A stretch of DNA of 64,000 nucleotides from Telopea speciosissima. Lineage: Eukaryota > Streptophyta > Magnoliopsida > Proteales > Proteaceae. Positions 1 to 10,825 of the stretch are shown here, one piece after another (position 1 is the first letter of the stretch; every line of letters starts with the position of its first letter). The stretch is from assembly GCF_018873765.1 (NCBI RefSeq), contig NC_057925.1, forward strand, positions 43,989,010-44,053,009, in the 5' to 3' direction. Below the pieces are notes generated by a model. It had not been told where the DNA came from. It saw nothing but the letters and a program-made list of their open reading frames with translations, and did no database searches. The position numbers and the translations under genes are program-made.

Positions 1-1715
1 ATGGTCTAATGCCACATGGCTTATCAGTAAGTGGTGTTAAGGTTTTTGAGAGTGATAATGCTTCATTTGACATATTCGAGTTGGACATCTTTTGAAAATA
101 AAAGCAATATCTACTAAGAACCTTCATGCATTCAGAATGAGTTTTAACTTTGTATTGATAGATTGATTTAGTTCCTTACGTGTTATCTTTCAATACTCTA
201 GTTTCTTGTTTTAGTTGTTGCTCAATCGCTCTCTCCCAAAGTTCCAATTGCAGCCATAAGCTTGATTCAGCTGTTACTGGTGCAGCTTTGAATATCTCGC
301 ATTCTCACAAACAGGTGGATGGTGTGCTTTGCTCCCATTCTTGTGGACCCCTATGTTTTATTCATCCTCATAAACACTTAGTTAACAACGATAAACTAAG
401 ATTAAATAAAGATGATACTCCAATGGGTTGATACGATAGACTAAGATTAAATAAATGACCAGTTACACATTAAAAAGGGATAAAAAAAAGAATTGCATAG
501 GATGATGAGGGTGCAGTTGTGGAGAGCAAGATATGAAACTGGTATTCAAGAACCCAAGGAAAAAATAAAATACAGAAAAGAATATTACATAAGAGAAATA
601 GAAAGAGATAAAAGAGAGAGGAGAAGTTCTATCAAGGTTGTTGGCCAGGGTTTCACATGGCTGGCACAGAGCAACAGACTCAAACGTTATTTCATTGACA
701 CTGTACCATATTTGTGGATTATTATAACTAACCACTAATATGACGGAACAGGAGAAAAAAAATTCAATTAGCCCTAGCTCTTAATGACTAAAGACTCATG
801 GCGTTGCATGTTTTGATAAGACTCATAGAGTTGTACTTACGGACACCAGTATAGAGCGGATCAGCAACATGATCTGCTAAGGGAAGTAGAACAACCAAAA
901 TGCAATCAAAGGTCTTTTCTTACACAGCCCCTTCTCCAAGAAGACTTAAGACTTCTCTTCGCACCAACTGCAACGTGGATGAGTTCCTTGACTATTCCCA
1001 GGCATGATTCCATATACAAATGTCTCATATTTCCTTTGCCAGGGACTCTATTGTGGTTATAAACATCTTACAAGCCTTGATCAAGAACAGTTCCTTTCAG
1101 CTGTTATTATTTTGTGCTGTGATAGTTTTCTGTGCTTCAATAATTCCAGTTGGGCTCCCACACCAGAAGATCTCAAATTTTCAGAAATATTTACCTTTTC
1201 CAGGCTACACTATCAAAGGAAAAGGTATTTGGGGAGCTTCTCACTACTTGGGCTCCTCTTCTATTTGTATGTAAAATTATACTTCCAACACAGTTGAACT
1301 GCTTTTCCTATGATTGGTAATCAAGTAGAAGAAACAGAATTTAAAGTCAACTAGAATTTTAAACAAGTATACTAACCTCAGAACACAGACCATAGTTTAG
1401 CCCACATCCCCAACTGCAGCAAAAGCGCAGCTTGGTTTTATCATACAACCATAAGCAATCGAGATTAGTTTCCTTCACTAAATTAATTCATTCTAAAAAT
1501 TCCACGGTGTGAAGGCGTTGTATTTATAGCCGGGTCTACTCTGTAACTTTTACGTCCTTGAACAAGGTCATGATCATCAAAATTTTCATGATTACACAAA
1601 CAAGGACATATCAAAAACGAGATTTTAAACTTATAATACGAAAAGCAGGAATTCAGTGTATATCGCAGCTGTTCAACCGATTCCATACCCCTAAATAAAA
1701 GAGAAAAAGGCGCAC
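1..1715. other. AT-rich stretch, probable intron of the Rab gene
   Basis: No conserved protein could be read here in any frame. Because the Rab exon on the minus strand ends at 1716 in a donor-like GTGCG, this stretch is most simply the start of its first intron. I looked for the second RabA exon (the segment following WDTAGQER, with the YRAV and NKTDL motifs) and did not find it. Small ORFs here have no recognisable composition. Confidence 0.4.
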
Positions 1716-1936
1716 CTTTCCTGTCCAGCAGTATCCCATATCTGTGCCTTGACAGTTTTGTGATCAATAACAAGCGTTCTCGTCTGGAATTCAACATCAA
1801 TCGTCGCTTTCGAATCCAAACTAAATTCGTTCCGAGAAAACCGTGCAAGAAGCTGGGATTTTCCGACTGCCGAATCTCCAATCAAGACTACTTTGAACAC
1901 GTAATCAGTCTTCTGATTGAAATCTCCTCCATACAA
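1716..1936 (-). CDS. RABA4: RabA4-like small GTPase, first exon only (partial)
   Basis: The exon encodes the N-terminal 73 residues of a RabA (Rab11-class) GTPase, a vesicle-traffic switch of the trans-Golgi network and secretory vesicles. Visible are the P-loop GDSAVGKS (residues 20-27), switch I with the ATI-VEF segment (44-50), and WDTAGQE (67-73) of switch II. The N-terminus with its short MYGGDFNQK start and the [13 protein letters not shown] segment match RABA4 members best. The exon stops inside the Arg codon after GQE at a GT donor, the usual position of the RabA intron. Asp47 stands where nearly all Rabs have Gly (TIGVEF), a one-base change in the effector loop. The second exon with the remaining G-boxes and the prenylated Cys tail is not in the window, so the gene either continues past the left edge or is a fragment. 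Confidence 0.85.
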
Positions 1937-2359
1937 ATTCGACGTCTCTCTATCTATCTCAAATCAAATCAACCCCCTCTCCCGTCATTCAATTCAAACA
2001 AAATCAAAAAACAAAAGGGGGCAAAAATCTTTGATCAATTAAACTACAGAGGGATCGGGCGGGGAGACCGAATGTGATCGAAAGCTCTAATTGCTTTGGA
2101 AAGAAGAGATTGAGAGAGGTAAAGAATTGTCATGAGGTTGTTTCAGTCAAATAGAGAAAGAGAGTGAAAGAGAAAAGGGTTTCAGTGAAGAGATGGAAAA
2201 TACAGAGAAAGAGAGAAGAAAAAGAGGATTTTTCAGTTCACGGAAAAAGATCTTATGCAGCCTGGAAGAAGTTAGGACATGGAAGAAGAGCTTGACCTGC
2301 TTTCCCTTCGTTTCCCCGATAGAAGTTAGGACTTGGAATGACCCAGCGGAACAGTTGTT
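1937..2359. promoter_or_regulatory. CT-rich 5' flank of the Rab exon
   Basis: Read on the minus strand, this stretch is rich in CTCTCT and TTTC runs, as plant 5' untranslated leaders often are. It lies directly upstream of the Rab start codon. I see no convincing TATA box, so the assignment as leader and promoter is inferred from position and composition only. Confidence 0.3.
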
Positions 2360-2643
2360 TTCTGTCCAATGCAGAGATACCGCCAAGGCTTTCTTGTATT
2401 ATCAGGGAAGACAAGGCTGGCCTTCCTGTGTTCCGGCTTTAGTCTTTTACATTTTGGTTGTACAAGGGAGGGTTTCAGCGTGGTGTGAGCAGAGAGTGAT
2501 TTTCTGTCTTGGTTTCGGGGTAAGCCGGGCTATGCCCCCTCGTGTAATTCCTTTATTGATTTGGTTGTATTATTAATAAAATTCTAGGGGTCACCCCGAG
2601 TCCCAGATAATATTCGGGGTAAAAAAAAAAAAAAAAAAAAAAA
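2360..2643 (+). mobile_element. Possible 3' end of a retroposed sequence with A tail
   Basis: The segment ends in AATAAAATT followed about 30 bp later by an uninterrupted run of 23 A (2621-2643), the mark of a poly(A)-primed insertion. The reading frame that ends at 2576 (closing IPLLIWLYY) resembles, only loosely, the low-complexity tails of plant LINE ORF2 proteins. No RT or endonuclease domain is present, so it could equally be a processed transcript end. The target-site duplication could not be fixed. Confidence 0.35.
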
Positions 2644-2699
2644 GTTAAGATATGGAATATCCCGCATTTATTCAGTGATCCAACTAATTGATGGTGGAT

Positions 2700-5442
2700 T
2701 GTAATATCCTGAAAAAATAAGAGAGTTAATTTAAATCTTTATTTGTTATGTAAATCCTATATAAGTGACGGAAGGATAATCTGATTTCTGGGAAAGCCCT
2801 GAGAACGCTTTAGCCTTAAGACAACCAATCAGGGGTTAGTACTTTCGTACTTAGTCAAGGTTAGTTCCCAAGAGTCATTTTGGGAGTTTTACCAAAAAGG
2901 GTAAAAATGTCTTTGTTAGGGTTTTCTAGAGAGAGGGAGAGAGGCTAAAAAGGGTATTTTTGGGATTTCGACAATAAATAATTTAATAAGTAAACCAATA
3001 ATTAATTTAATAAATGTTCGCTATTTGAATAATAAATTAATTTCTAATTAGTTCAACCAAACAAACCTTATCCTAATTTGGGCTAAACCTAAACCAGCCT
3101 AGTTCTAGTGTGAACGGGCCTAACATTTGTGGGCTTAATAAGTTATAATTTAATTTTAATTATTTCAACTTAATAAAATAATATTATTTTAAAGGATTTA
3201 TGCTTGGACGATTTTTATAGACTGTATAAATTTTATTTGAGTTTTGGATGAGAGGATTAAGGTGATGTGGCAATCTCCCATTGGTTGGAGACTTAACACT
3301 AAGAAAATCTTTTCTCTAAGGATAAAAGAAAATCTCCATGGAATAGAATCCTATCAAAATAAGGAAGTTAAGTTAGATTAAACCTATCAAATCTGATTTT
3401 TAATTAAAAACTCTAAGTTAAAGATTCCTTTTGAAATAATTTTATTGGAGGAAAGCAAATTAGACTTGTAATAGAATTTTGGAAAGAATCATAAAAGGGT
3501 TTGAATTATTCAAAGAGTTTAAATCATGAGAATGAAGCTCGCTTTTTCCCTAGCAAAAACGTGAGGGAGAGAGAGAAATCGTGGAAGAGGAAGAAGAAGA
3601 AAGGAAGCAAAAGAAAAAGGGGAGAAGGAAAAGAGAAAAAGGAAAGAAAAAAGGAACGAAAAGAGAGGAGGAAGAGGAGGAAGAGGAGGAAGAGGAGGAA
3701 TAGAAAAGGATCAGAGTTATTGCCTCGCCTCTATTGTTGGACCTATAGTTGCAGCGTGCTCATCATCCTCCATTAGAGCACTTTCAAAGCTTCGTTAGGA
3801 AATCCGATTTATCAAGCAAATGGTGAGTTGATTCAATCCCGTACAGATTTGACCTTTTGCTATTTGAAAGATCATAACTCACTCAATAGATATTGAAATT
3901 GAGTGATTCTAATTCTGTTAGTCAATAGACACTAAAATCTACAAATTTTACAGAAATAGATATCTTCCAATTCTGACTCTAAATGGATCAAAAGTCACGT
4001 TGAAGTTAAGTAAAGAATTCTGAAATTTTCAAATTTCAGGAGAAATACACATTGATTAATTCGACAAACCTGTAAGTGCACTTTATGATTCCATGCTTAT
4101 ATCCTAAATTTCTCTTCAATGATCCATTTGATTTATTCTCCAATGATCTACGCTCTATTTGATTTATTCTCCAATGAAACTATGTCTATTTCATTTGGTC
4201 TATGATGATCTATTCTATCGAAATACTGATCTTATGATTTTAGATGATACATCTTAAGCCAACCTATGATCTATTCTAATCAGAATCGATTGATTTGGTG
4301 AGCCTATTTTTTTGGTCATTTACCATAGTGATTTTATATGGTGAATATCATATGTCATGATTTAAATTCCTATAGCAATATTAGTATTGTGATTTATTTT
4401 CATGCATGTGTTTAAAGGGAGAATTTTTATTGAATTACATTGCATATTATTTAGTGAATAGGGGATTATGTTCTCCTATATTTTGTATAAAAAAAAAAAG
4501 AATTATTGATTTACACCTAATGGTAATGGCATATTATTTAAGATTGTATTACGTTACAGGCCGTATCACGTTACGGGGCACTATGTCATGAACTTGAAGG
4601 ATTTATGATTAATTATAAGATTTTGGCTTTTGCGGAAACTGAAAAATGGTTAAAGGCTGTATCACGTTACGGGGCCATATTTCACATTTACACAAAGTTA
4701 ATTGATAAGATTTTGGCATTTGGTGAAACCTGAAAATGGTTAGGAGCTGTACCACGTTACAGGCCGTATTATGTTACGGAGCCATATTTCATGTTTACCA
4801 AGAATTTATTTGAAAATGTTTGAGAGAAAATTATTTTATTGCATATGCATAGCATTACCGCATCTTTATTTATGATCTGCTATTCCATTATTACCATGAT
4901 TTCCATCTAATCTTGACTGTTGCTATTCTTTAATTTGTATCTCTAATTTGGAATACTCAAATGGTTATTATATTGTGTGCCTGCTAAGCTTTTTCCCAAA
5001 AGCTTACTCCTTACAAATTTCGGATAATGAGCCTTTAGAACCTAGAGTCGCACTTGGTGGATGGCTGATCGAAGAAGTGGAGCCACGTGATGGTAATGAT
5101 GGACCTTACTGTATTGCTGTTAGAGGATATCAATGATTTTATTACGTTTGAAATTTTGGGAATAATGAATTAATTTGAGACTTTTTGGGAAGATTTGTAG
5201 TACGGTGTAAGTTTAAAATTTTAAAGATGATTGTAACAAGGTAGATATTATTGGATTATTTAAAGAGTTCACTGTGTTTTAATTTTTTTTAGAATGGTTA
5301 AGATTAGGTACACTGCCACTGTAATTTGAGGCTACGTTGATTTTTATTTGGTTCACACTTCGGTTCCTTTTCGCTAAGACTATTGATCTTGTGAACCGTT
5401 AAAGACCTAAACCCCTTGACGGATTTGGGTGGGGGCGTTACA
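2700..5442 (+). mobile_element. Probable solo LTR of a Gypsy (Del/Tekay-like) retrotransposon
   Basis: The segment begins TGTAATATCC and ends GGGTGGGGGCGTTACA, giving the TG...CA borders and the TGTAA/TTACA termini typical of the long LTRs of Del/Tekay-type Gypsy elements. Its length of about 2.7 kb also fits. Inside are a purine-rich leader (3540-3710), a short internal duplication around 4600-4790 (two copies of a stretch ending in a CACGTTAC motif and a GCCATATTTCA motif) and no gag or pol. Neither flank carries the internal domain, so it is read as a solo LTR left by recombination. No 5-bp target duplication is visible. Family assignment rests on terminal motifs only. Confidence 0.55.
4606..4792 (+). 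repeat. Tandem duplication inside the LTR
   Basis: Two imperfect copies of a unit of roughly 105 bp follow each other: each has ATAAGATTTTGGC near its start, then a GAAAATGGTTA segment, a CACGTTAC segment and GCCATATTTCA near its end. The CGTTACGG motif recurs several times between 4550 and 4790. This is typical of regulatory subrepeats in plant LTRs, though no function can be shown here. Confidence 0.6.
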
Positions 5443-5445
5443 ATC

Positions 5446-5912
5446 CATCCTCAATCTTCTCTCTCTGAGAATTCCTCTTGTCAGTGGTCTCGCCCCTGCT
5501 CCCTTGTGCTCAATTTTAATTGTGATGCTTCTCTTTCCTTAAATCAATCGAAAGGAGGCCTAGGTTTTGTTATCCGAGACTGTAATGGTGTGATCTCCTG
5601 TGCTCAGTCGGTTGTCTACTCTTTCGACTCCATCATGATTGGCGAAGCATTAGCAATCAGGACAGGGCTTATGGAGGTCATTAGCCGTTGCATTGATAAA
5701 ATCTGGGTGGAGTCAGACTATGAGAGCATCATCAACCTTATTCTAAATCCCTCCAGACCTCGACCCATAGCTATTCAGAGGATTATCGATGACATTAGTT
5801 ATCTTCGCACTTGTTTTGAACTTGTAATTTCTCTTTCGTATCTAAAGAAGCTAATGATTTAGTTGATACTACAACAAGGAAGGCCCTGTCTATCCCGTGT
5901 GCGACAGATTAG
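5446..5912 (+). pseudogene. RNase H-like domain fragment, LINE-derived (RVT_3 type)
   Basis: The translation contains the RNase H sequence marks used by plant LINEs and related proteins: NFNCDAS (first Asp), GLGFVIRDCNG, EALAIRTGL (Glu) and WVESDYESIINLI (Asp), followed by IDDI. After about 5826 the reading frame shifts by one base and continues as FVSKEANDLVDTTTRKAL, the normal C-terminal block of this domain. It ends in TAG at 5910. No RT precedes it, because the solo LTR abuts its 5' side. It is therefore a decayed, truncated LINE ORF2 end. Confidence 0.75.
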
Positions 5913-6805
5913 CCATTGTCCATATATATATATACACACTATAAAAGTAAGTACTCCACATTTTTTTTTGGTTCAATTTTTAGATTCCCAAAATACCCCT
6001 GAGATCCCTCTCACAAACTCTTTTTCTCGCGCGAACAGATGCATCTCCATACAAAAGAGACCAGACCTCACTCCCTTTCTCTTAGACTCTTCCGACTTAT
6101 CCTCATATGCAACCTCTGCGAGAAGGTAGGTCGCTCCGTCACTGTGTCTCTTTCCTTCCTGGTCCCCTCTTTCATCCCGTATTATTGAAGTGTTTAACGG
6201 ATCAGATATTATCTAATGGAAAATTGCAATATCCGAATTCGTATCCGTTTAGTTTTTAGATGAATACATATATTGCTTTCTCGAATACGAAACTTTTAAG
6301 CCCGTAAATGAAATTCATGCAATGATGAAATTAAATTTATTTATTCGAAAATGACCCGGGTTTGATGAATATACGTACTCCAACAAAGAGTGGTGTTGGT
6401 GTTGCATCCATGGGTTTGATGTGGCCTGAGCTCGTCACGAAATTGATCGAACCAGTTGTTATGGCTTGACTTTGTGCTCATCCATATGAATAAATCTAAG
6501 TTGTTATGGCTGGACTTAGTGCTCATTCATATGCGTTGCAGGTGAAAACCTCCGATGCTCGGTTCGCCCACGGATGAGCCTGCAAAAATCAAGCGATGAG
6601 CACAAGAGAGCCGGTGTGGCTTCGGCCAAGGATTCTCCGACGCTCAAGTCAGGTCTCCAATGCAACAGCGTAACTGCGTAGTGAAAGCAAGATGAGGAAT
6701 GGTGCTCCATACCTGGGTATTTATAGAGTGAGGATGAGATGAGGCGGTTGGGAGAGTCCTAGTATGGTAGGAGTCCTTCTTTTGGAAGACTCTCTTGCGT
6801 AGAGC
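5913..6805. other. Unclassified repeat-like sequence left of the hAT MITE
   Basis: No gene is recognised. The start has a short TA/CA microsatellite (5922-5942). Around 6200-6260 is a short stretch with TCCGAATTCGTATCCGTTTAG, related to the ATCCG-rich elements found elsewhere in this window. From about 6540 the sequence resembles flanking repeat DNA that resumes at 7385, so the hAT MITE has split an older unclassified repeat. Confidence 0.35.
6798..6805. repeat. Target-site duplication, left copy (CGTAGAGC)
   Basis: The octamer CGTAGAGC stands directly before the element at 6806 and again directly after it at 7377-7384. Exact 8-bp duplication is the signature of hAT transposition. Confidence 0.93.
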
Positions 6806-7376
6806 TAGGGGTGTCAATACCCAACCCGAACCGATGAAACCGGCCCGGACCACACCGGACCGAACTCTTAATGGTTCGGGTTCGGTTTGTGGATCTAGAG
6901 AGGCAAACAGTTTGGTTTGGTTTGGGCTAGCCCGACAGTGCACCGGTAGCCCGAACCCAAACCGAACCAACCTAACCCGATAAATAAGTAAATCAATAAA
7001 TGCCTAATGCCCCATTGCCCCCTAAATGTGTTGTGATAGTTTCTCACTTTATCTCATATCCTTTGTTAGTGATTACCCAACCAATTGTATCCATAGGCCA
7101 TAGGACATAGGATACAAAGATGCATTGTATTTGAAATATTTTATGTACTTAAAAGAGAAAGAGAAGAAAAATTAGCACTAACCGGACCTTACTAGTTATA
7201 TAAAATCGGTACCAAACCGAATCCAAACCGATATCAACCCGTTATCATAAACCGAAACCGACAAGAAACCAAACCGCACCGAAACCGAACATTTCTTAAT
7301 GGTTTGGTTTCGGTTTCTATAAAAGTCACACCGAAACCGAAAAGCCCGAACCGAAACCGGCCCATTGACACCCCTA
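6806..7376. mobile_element. Non-autonomous hAT element (MITE-like), 571 bp
   Basis: The element starts TAGGGGTGTCAAT and ends ATTGACACCCCTA, a perfect 13-bp terminal inverted repeat, and is flanked by the exact octamer CGTAGAGC on both sides. The interior is full of ACCGAAACCG-type short motifs on both arms and has no transposase. The same terminal sequence bounds the 5.4-kb hAT transposon at 57257-62647, so that family could have supplied the transposase. It interrupts an older unclassified repeat. Confidence 0.92.
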
Positions 7377-7384
7377 CGTAGAGC
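7377..7384. repeat. Target-site duplication, right copy (CGTAGAGC)
   Basis: Right-hand copy of the octamer made by insertion of the hAT element at 6806-7376. Confidence 0.93.
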
Positions 7385-7571
7385 AGAATGGAGAGCTATT
7401 TTCGGGGTCGGACTCTTATTAAGGTAAGAGTCCATGTAAAGTGTGATTTCATATTGCGCCGGGATCGTGGCTAGATCCTTATCCCGTGATTCTTGGGATG
7501 TGCTGACGTGGCCCCGCGATCCCCGGTGGGGAGCTATGGTAGCTTCTGTGGAGGAGGGCTCGGCCTCGGAG

Positions 7572-7693
7572 GTCGGCTTGGGAGATCGATCTTGGCAGTC
7601 AGCTCGGCCTGGGAGGTCGGCCTAGGAGATCGGTCTTGGCAGTCAGCTCGGCCTGGGAGGTCGAGTCTTGACAGTCAGCTCGGCCTGGGAGGT
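7572..7693 (+). repeat. 44-bp tandem repeat, about 2.8 copies
   Basis: Two full units (7572-7615, 7616-7659) and a shortened third share TCTTG-CAGTCAGCTCGGCC and TGGGAG. The stretch is GC-rich against an AT-rich background and belongs to the unclassified repeat that the hAT MITE interrupts. ORFs reading through it (RPGRS-type repeats) are translations of the repeat, not genes. Confidence 0.8.
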
Positions 7694-7699
7694 AGGCCT

Positions 7700-9214
7700 G
7701 TTAGGTTGGTCTCGGCCAGGAGTTTATGGCGACTTGTGTGGGCTCGGCTCAAAGATCGGCCTCGGCCCTGCAACTTGTGTGAGATCGGCTCAATCAAGTG
7801 ACCTATCGGAGACCGGTCTGCCCGGCTTCCTACTCAGCTCAGTTTGGTTCTTGGATTGACCACAGGTCTGCCACGTGGCAACCTCTGATTGGTGGGGTGT
7901 TTTATGCCTCATCAATATGAATAGGTCGATATTTATGGTCATTTTTGAGATTTTATTTTTTTCTATTTTGTTAATTTTTTAATATTATTTTGAACAATAG
8001 TGGCCGATGCAGGAAACGATCTAGTAAAAGCCGAGTTTTGGTCTTTTTGACCAATCCAAGCCGATTCTGATCGATCCTGAGGCTGATCCCAGGATTAGGA
8101 ACCATGGTTGTAATAGATGCTTTTGCCATCTAATTTTAATACAAAATTCATTTTTGAACAGTTTTAAAAATATAACCGTTCAATCATATAGTTCAGTTCC
8201 TCTGCAAGTACAGGTGTATGTACATGTGAGAGGTAATCACTTTTCTTATTATTACCATTTACAAGGGGAAGAGAGGCATTTATGAAAACAAAATAAACAT
8301 GTCATTGGTTCACAGGTGTATGTTCACCTCCGTCTAGAATATCCATTCTCTCCATCATATGGAAAATTTATGAAATAAGTTTCATAAAACACTTGAAAAG
8401 AGAAGAAGACTATTTCCTAATACATTTTTTTTTGTTTTTATTTGGATTTTGGAGAGGGTCGCCGCTTTTCTTATTTTATGGGGGATGTCTTATAATAGAG
8501 GAAACCATTTAAGAATTTTTTTTTTTGGTAAAAACCATTTAAGAATCTAAATGATGTGATTATAAAGAGGGGTATGATTACATATTTTAATTGGAGATCT
8601 ATGGGATCAATGGCAGGGGCACTGAGGCACAGCTGTATGTACAAAATAATAATAGAATTTGTCGGACCTTTAATTGAGTTATTAAAAAAAAAAGGCTTAA
8701 ACCGAATATTGCTAGTTAATTACAGATTGGATGCTAATATCTCATCGTTACCAAAAACCAACTGGTTTTGTTTGCTCTTTCATAACTATAAATGGCGAAT
8801 GTGTGATAAACTGATCCTTGTGAGATAAAGTTGACCAATGAGAACAAAGCACAAGGATCATGTGTTGCTGCCTGGGATTTTGAAATTTGAATCATCCCAA
8901 GAATTTCCATATTTGGTTAAAATAGCGGATTGTAAATTTTAGCCGTTGGTATTTTATCTCTCTCTTCCCGCCATCTCTAACTATTCTGCTCTATTCTGAT
9001 CTGGATTTCTGTAATTATTCTAAGGTTCATTTGGTTAAAATGGAGGGTTGTTGATTTTGACGAGACTTCATTTACCTCCTCTCGAGTACTTGTCTCGTGA
9101 AACTGCATTTCTCCTCTTTCGCATCTCCAGCTACGCAAGTTTGAGGTTGTTTTTTTTCTCTTGCTGCTTAATTTTTTTTCCTTTCCTATACTAACATAAC
9201 CTATTCTATAGGCT
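7700..9214. other. No gene seen; degenerate repeat DNA
   Basis: The stretch is AT-rich with several T and A runs. Around 8000-8110 is a CCGATTCTGATCGATCC-type low-copy repeat. No conserved protein or RNA could be read. The last 200 bp may be the leader of the ORF at 9215. Confidence 0.4.
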
Positions 9215-9745
9215 ATGGCACTGCAGGGAGGCGGACCACCAAACCCAGCAGCAAACGCAAACCCAAACCCAGACCCAGACGGGCTCATGGAACATCTGAA
9301 CGCCATCGTACAAGGTTTCATACAACATTGGCCGTTCATACAGCAACAAATTGATGTGTTTGCTCATCTTCCGAACAATGCGCAAATGTTACAGCAGTTA
9401 AACGCACTGAATGCGGCAGTTAATGCCCAAACTGTTACTATGCAGAATTACTACAATAATATTCAAGCGAATCTTGGCGTGATTCGTCAGGGTATGATTG
9501 TCCTGGACTATAACAGTTGCGCGAGAGTTCTGAACTCTCAAGCTAACTGGAACTCAAATGTTCACTGGCTGTAGAACAGACAAGGACAATTTCCACCCGG
9601 GGCGCCTGCGATGAAGAATGATGTGCTGTACAACTTGACTGCACGTCGAGTCAATGCACTTCTTAATTTCTACACACTCGGCATCATCGGAACTGTTGTG
9701 GAAAGGCGCCGTAGACTTGCGTTCTTCATAGGTTTATTATTTTAG
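9215..9745 (+). pseudogene. Unrecognised 176-codon ORF with one in-frame TAG
   Basis: From ATG 9215 a frame of 176 codons runs to TAG 9743, broken only by a TAG at 9572-9574 (after HWL). The N-terminus is rich in Pro, Asn and Ala (repeated ANPNPDPD-type residues), the middle is rich in Asn and Gln and looks helical (around MLQQLNALNAAVNAQ), and the C-terminus has a compact basic block, NDVLYNLTARRVNALLNFY followed by VVERRRRLAFFIG. That block faintly recalls the C-terminal domain of Mug135-like proteins; I do not claim the match. The frame continues in normal composition after the stop, so a single nonsense change in a once complete single-exon gene is likely. Confidence 0.5.
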
Positions 9746-10825
9746 TTGTTTTTAGATTTTATGTTTAAGATGGAAGTTAGAGCATGTTATTTAGGTACTG
9801 TTTGATGGAATTAGGTGCTTGCTAATTTACTTGAGCTATCTTTATATTATCTTTTGTCAAATTGGACATTCACAAGTATAGTAAGAATCCAATGCAACCA
9901 ATTCTGTATTCATTTTGCATTTATGAGCTAATTTTTGTGATTCAGAGATTCTGATTGGTGTTTTAAGGTAAGAAAAATGAAGGAATCTAATGTTTCAATT
10001 CTCTTAATGGAGTTCAAGGATGTTGATAGATTGACTTTCCGGAGAGTGTTGAAACCTTTGGGTCAAGTTGGATATAATTTTTTAGTTTGTGATTCCTTAA
10101 TATAGGAGAGGAGAGGGTGAAGAGTTATATATATAGAGACTATGATGTCCATACATAATCAAGTATAGGAAAGCTAAGTTTTAGTCCTTAGCTGGGTTAG
10201 ATTCAGCATTGAATTTCCCCACTATAATCAGTTCACATGGATGTTGAGTTCTCTCTTGATGGTTAAGGTATTTTGGGTCTTGCCGTCCTATGTGTATCTT
10301 ATGTTCTGTTCCAACGTATTGGTTGAATTGTATTTCGCTTCTCAGATCACCAGATAATCATCTCAAGAGCCGTAAAGAGATTACATTGACAGGTTTTGGT
10401 CTTGGATTGATGCTTGCATTTGAGATTTATTTATTTTTTTTAATGGTTTTTGTTTTCTTTCTGAAAATTTATTTGAATTGCACATATGTACGAGTAAATG
10501 TTTGGTTTTATATTGTCCACAGATCAAATCCCTGCTGAAGGAGATCTATATTGCCTTCTTCATTGATGAGGTCCAAAGTCTATTGAAATTTTGTGTCATT
10601 GATATGTGTTGTTTCAAATATTTTGAATCCCAAGCACTGTTCAACACTTGACAGGGACTTTTGCTCTTTATATTAGAATGGATATTTCTCCTCTTGCAGA
10701 GATTTTGGAATTATTCCAATGGAAGAAGAGTATGCTTCTTTTATATCTTGTGATTTGCTTGCACTTTTGAATTTTGAGGAATTAAAAAAAAGCAAGGCAG
10801 AAATAACATGATATCTTTTTATGTA
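9746..10825. other. No gene recognised; possible lost 5' part of the cohesin gene
   Basis: The stretch is AT-rich. I searched for the conserved RAD21 N-terminus (MFYSQ, LAKKGPLGTIW) and did not find it. It may hold diverged intron and exon remnants of the adjacent RAD21/SYN pseudogene. Confidence 0.35.

Noticed and set aside
3501-3776. 91-residue ORF very rich in Lys, Arg and Glu
   Set aside because: It is a translation of the purine-rich leader of the LTR (GGAAGAGGAAGAAG type repeats), with no family features.
7443-7859. Overlapping plus-strand ORFs of 60-102 codons
   Set aside because: They read through the 44-bp GC-rich tandem repeat and have repeat-derived composition.
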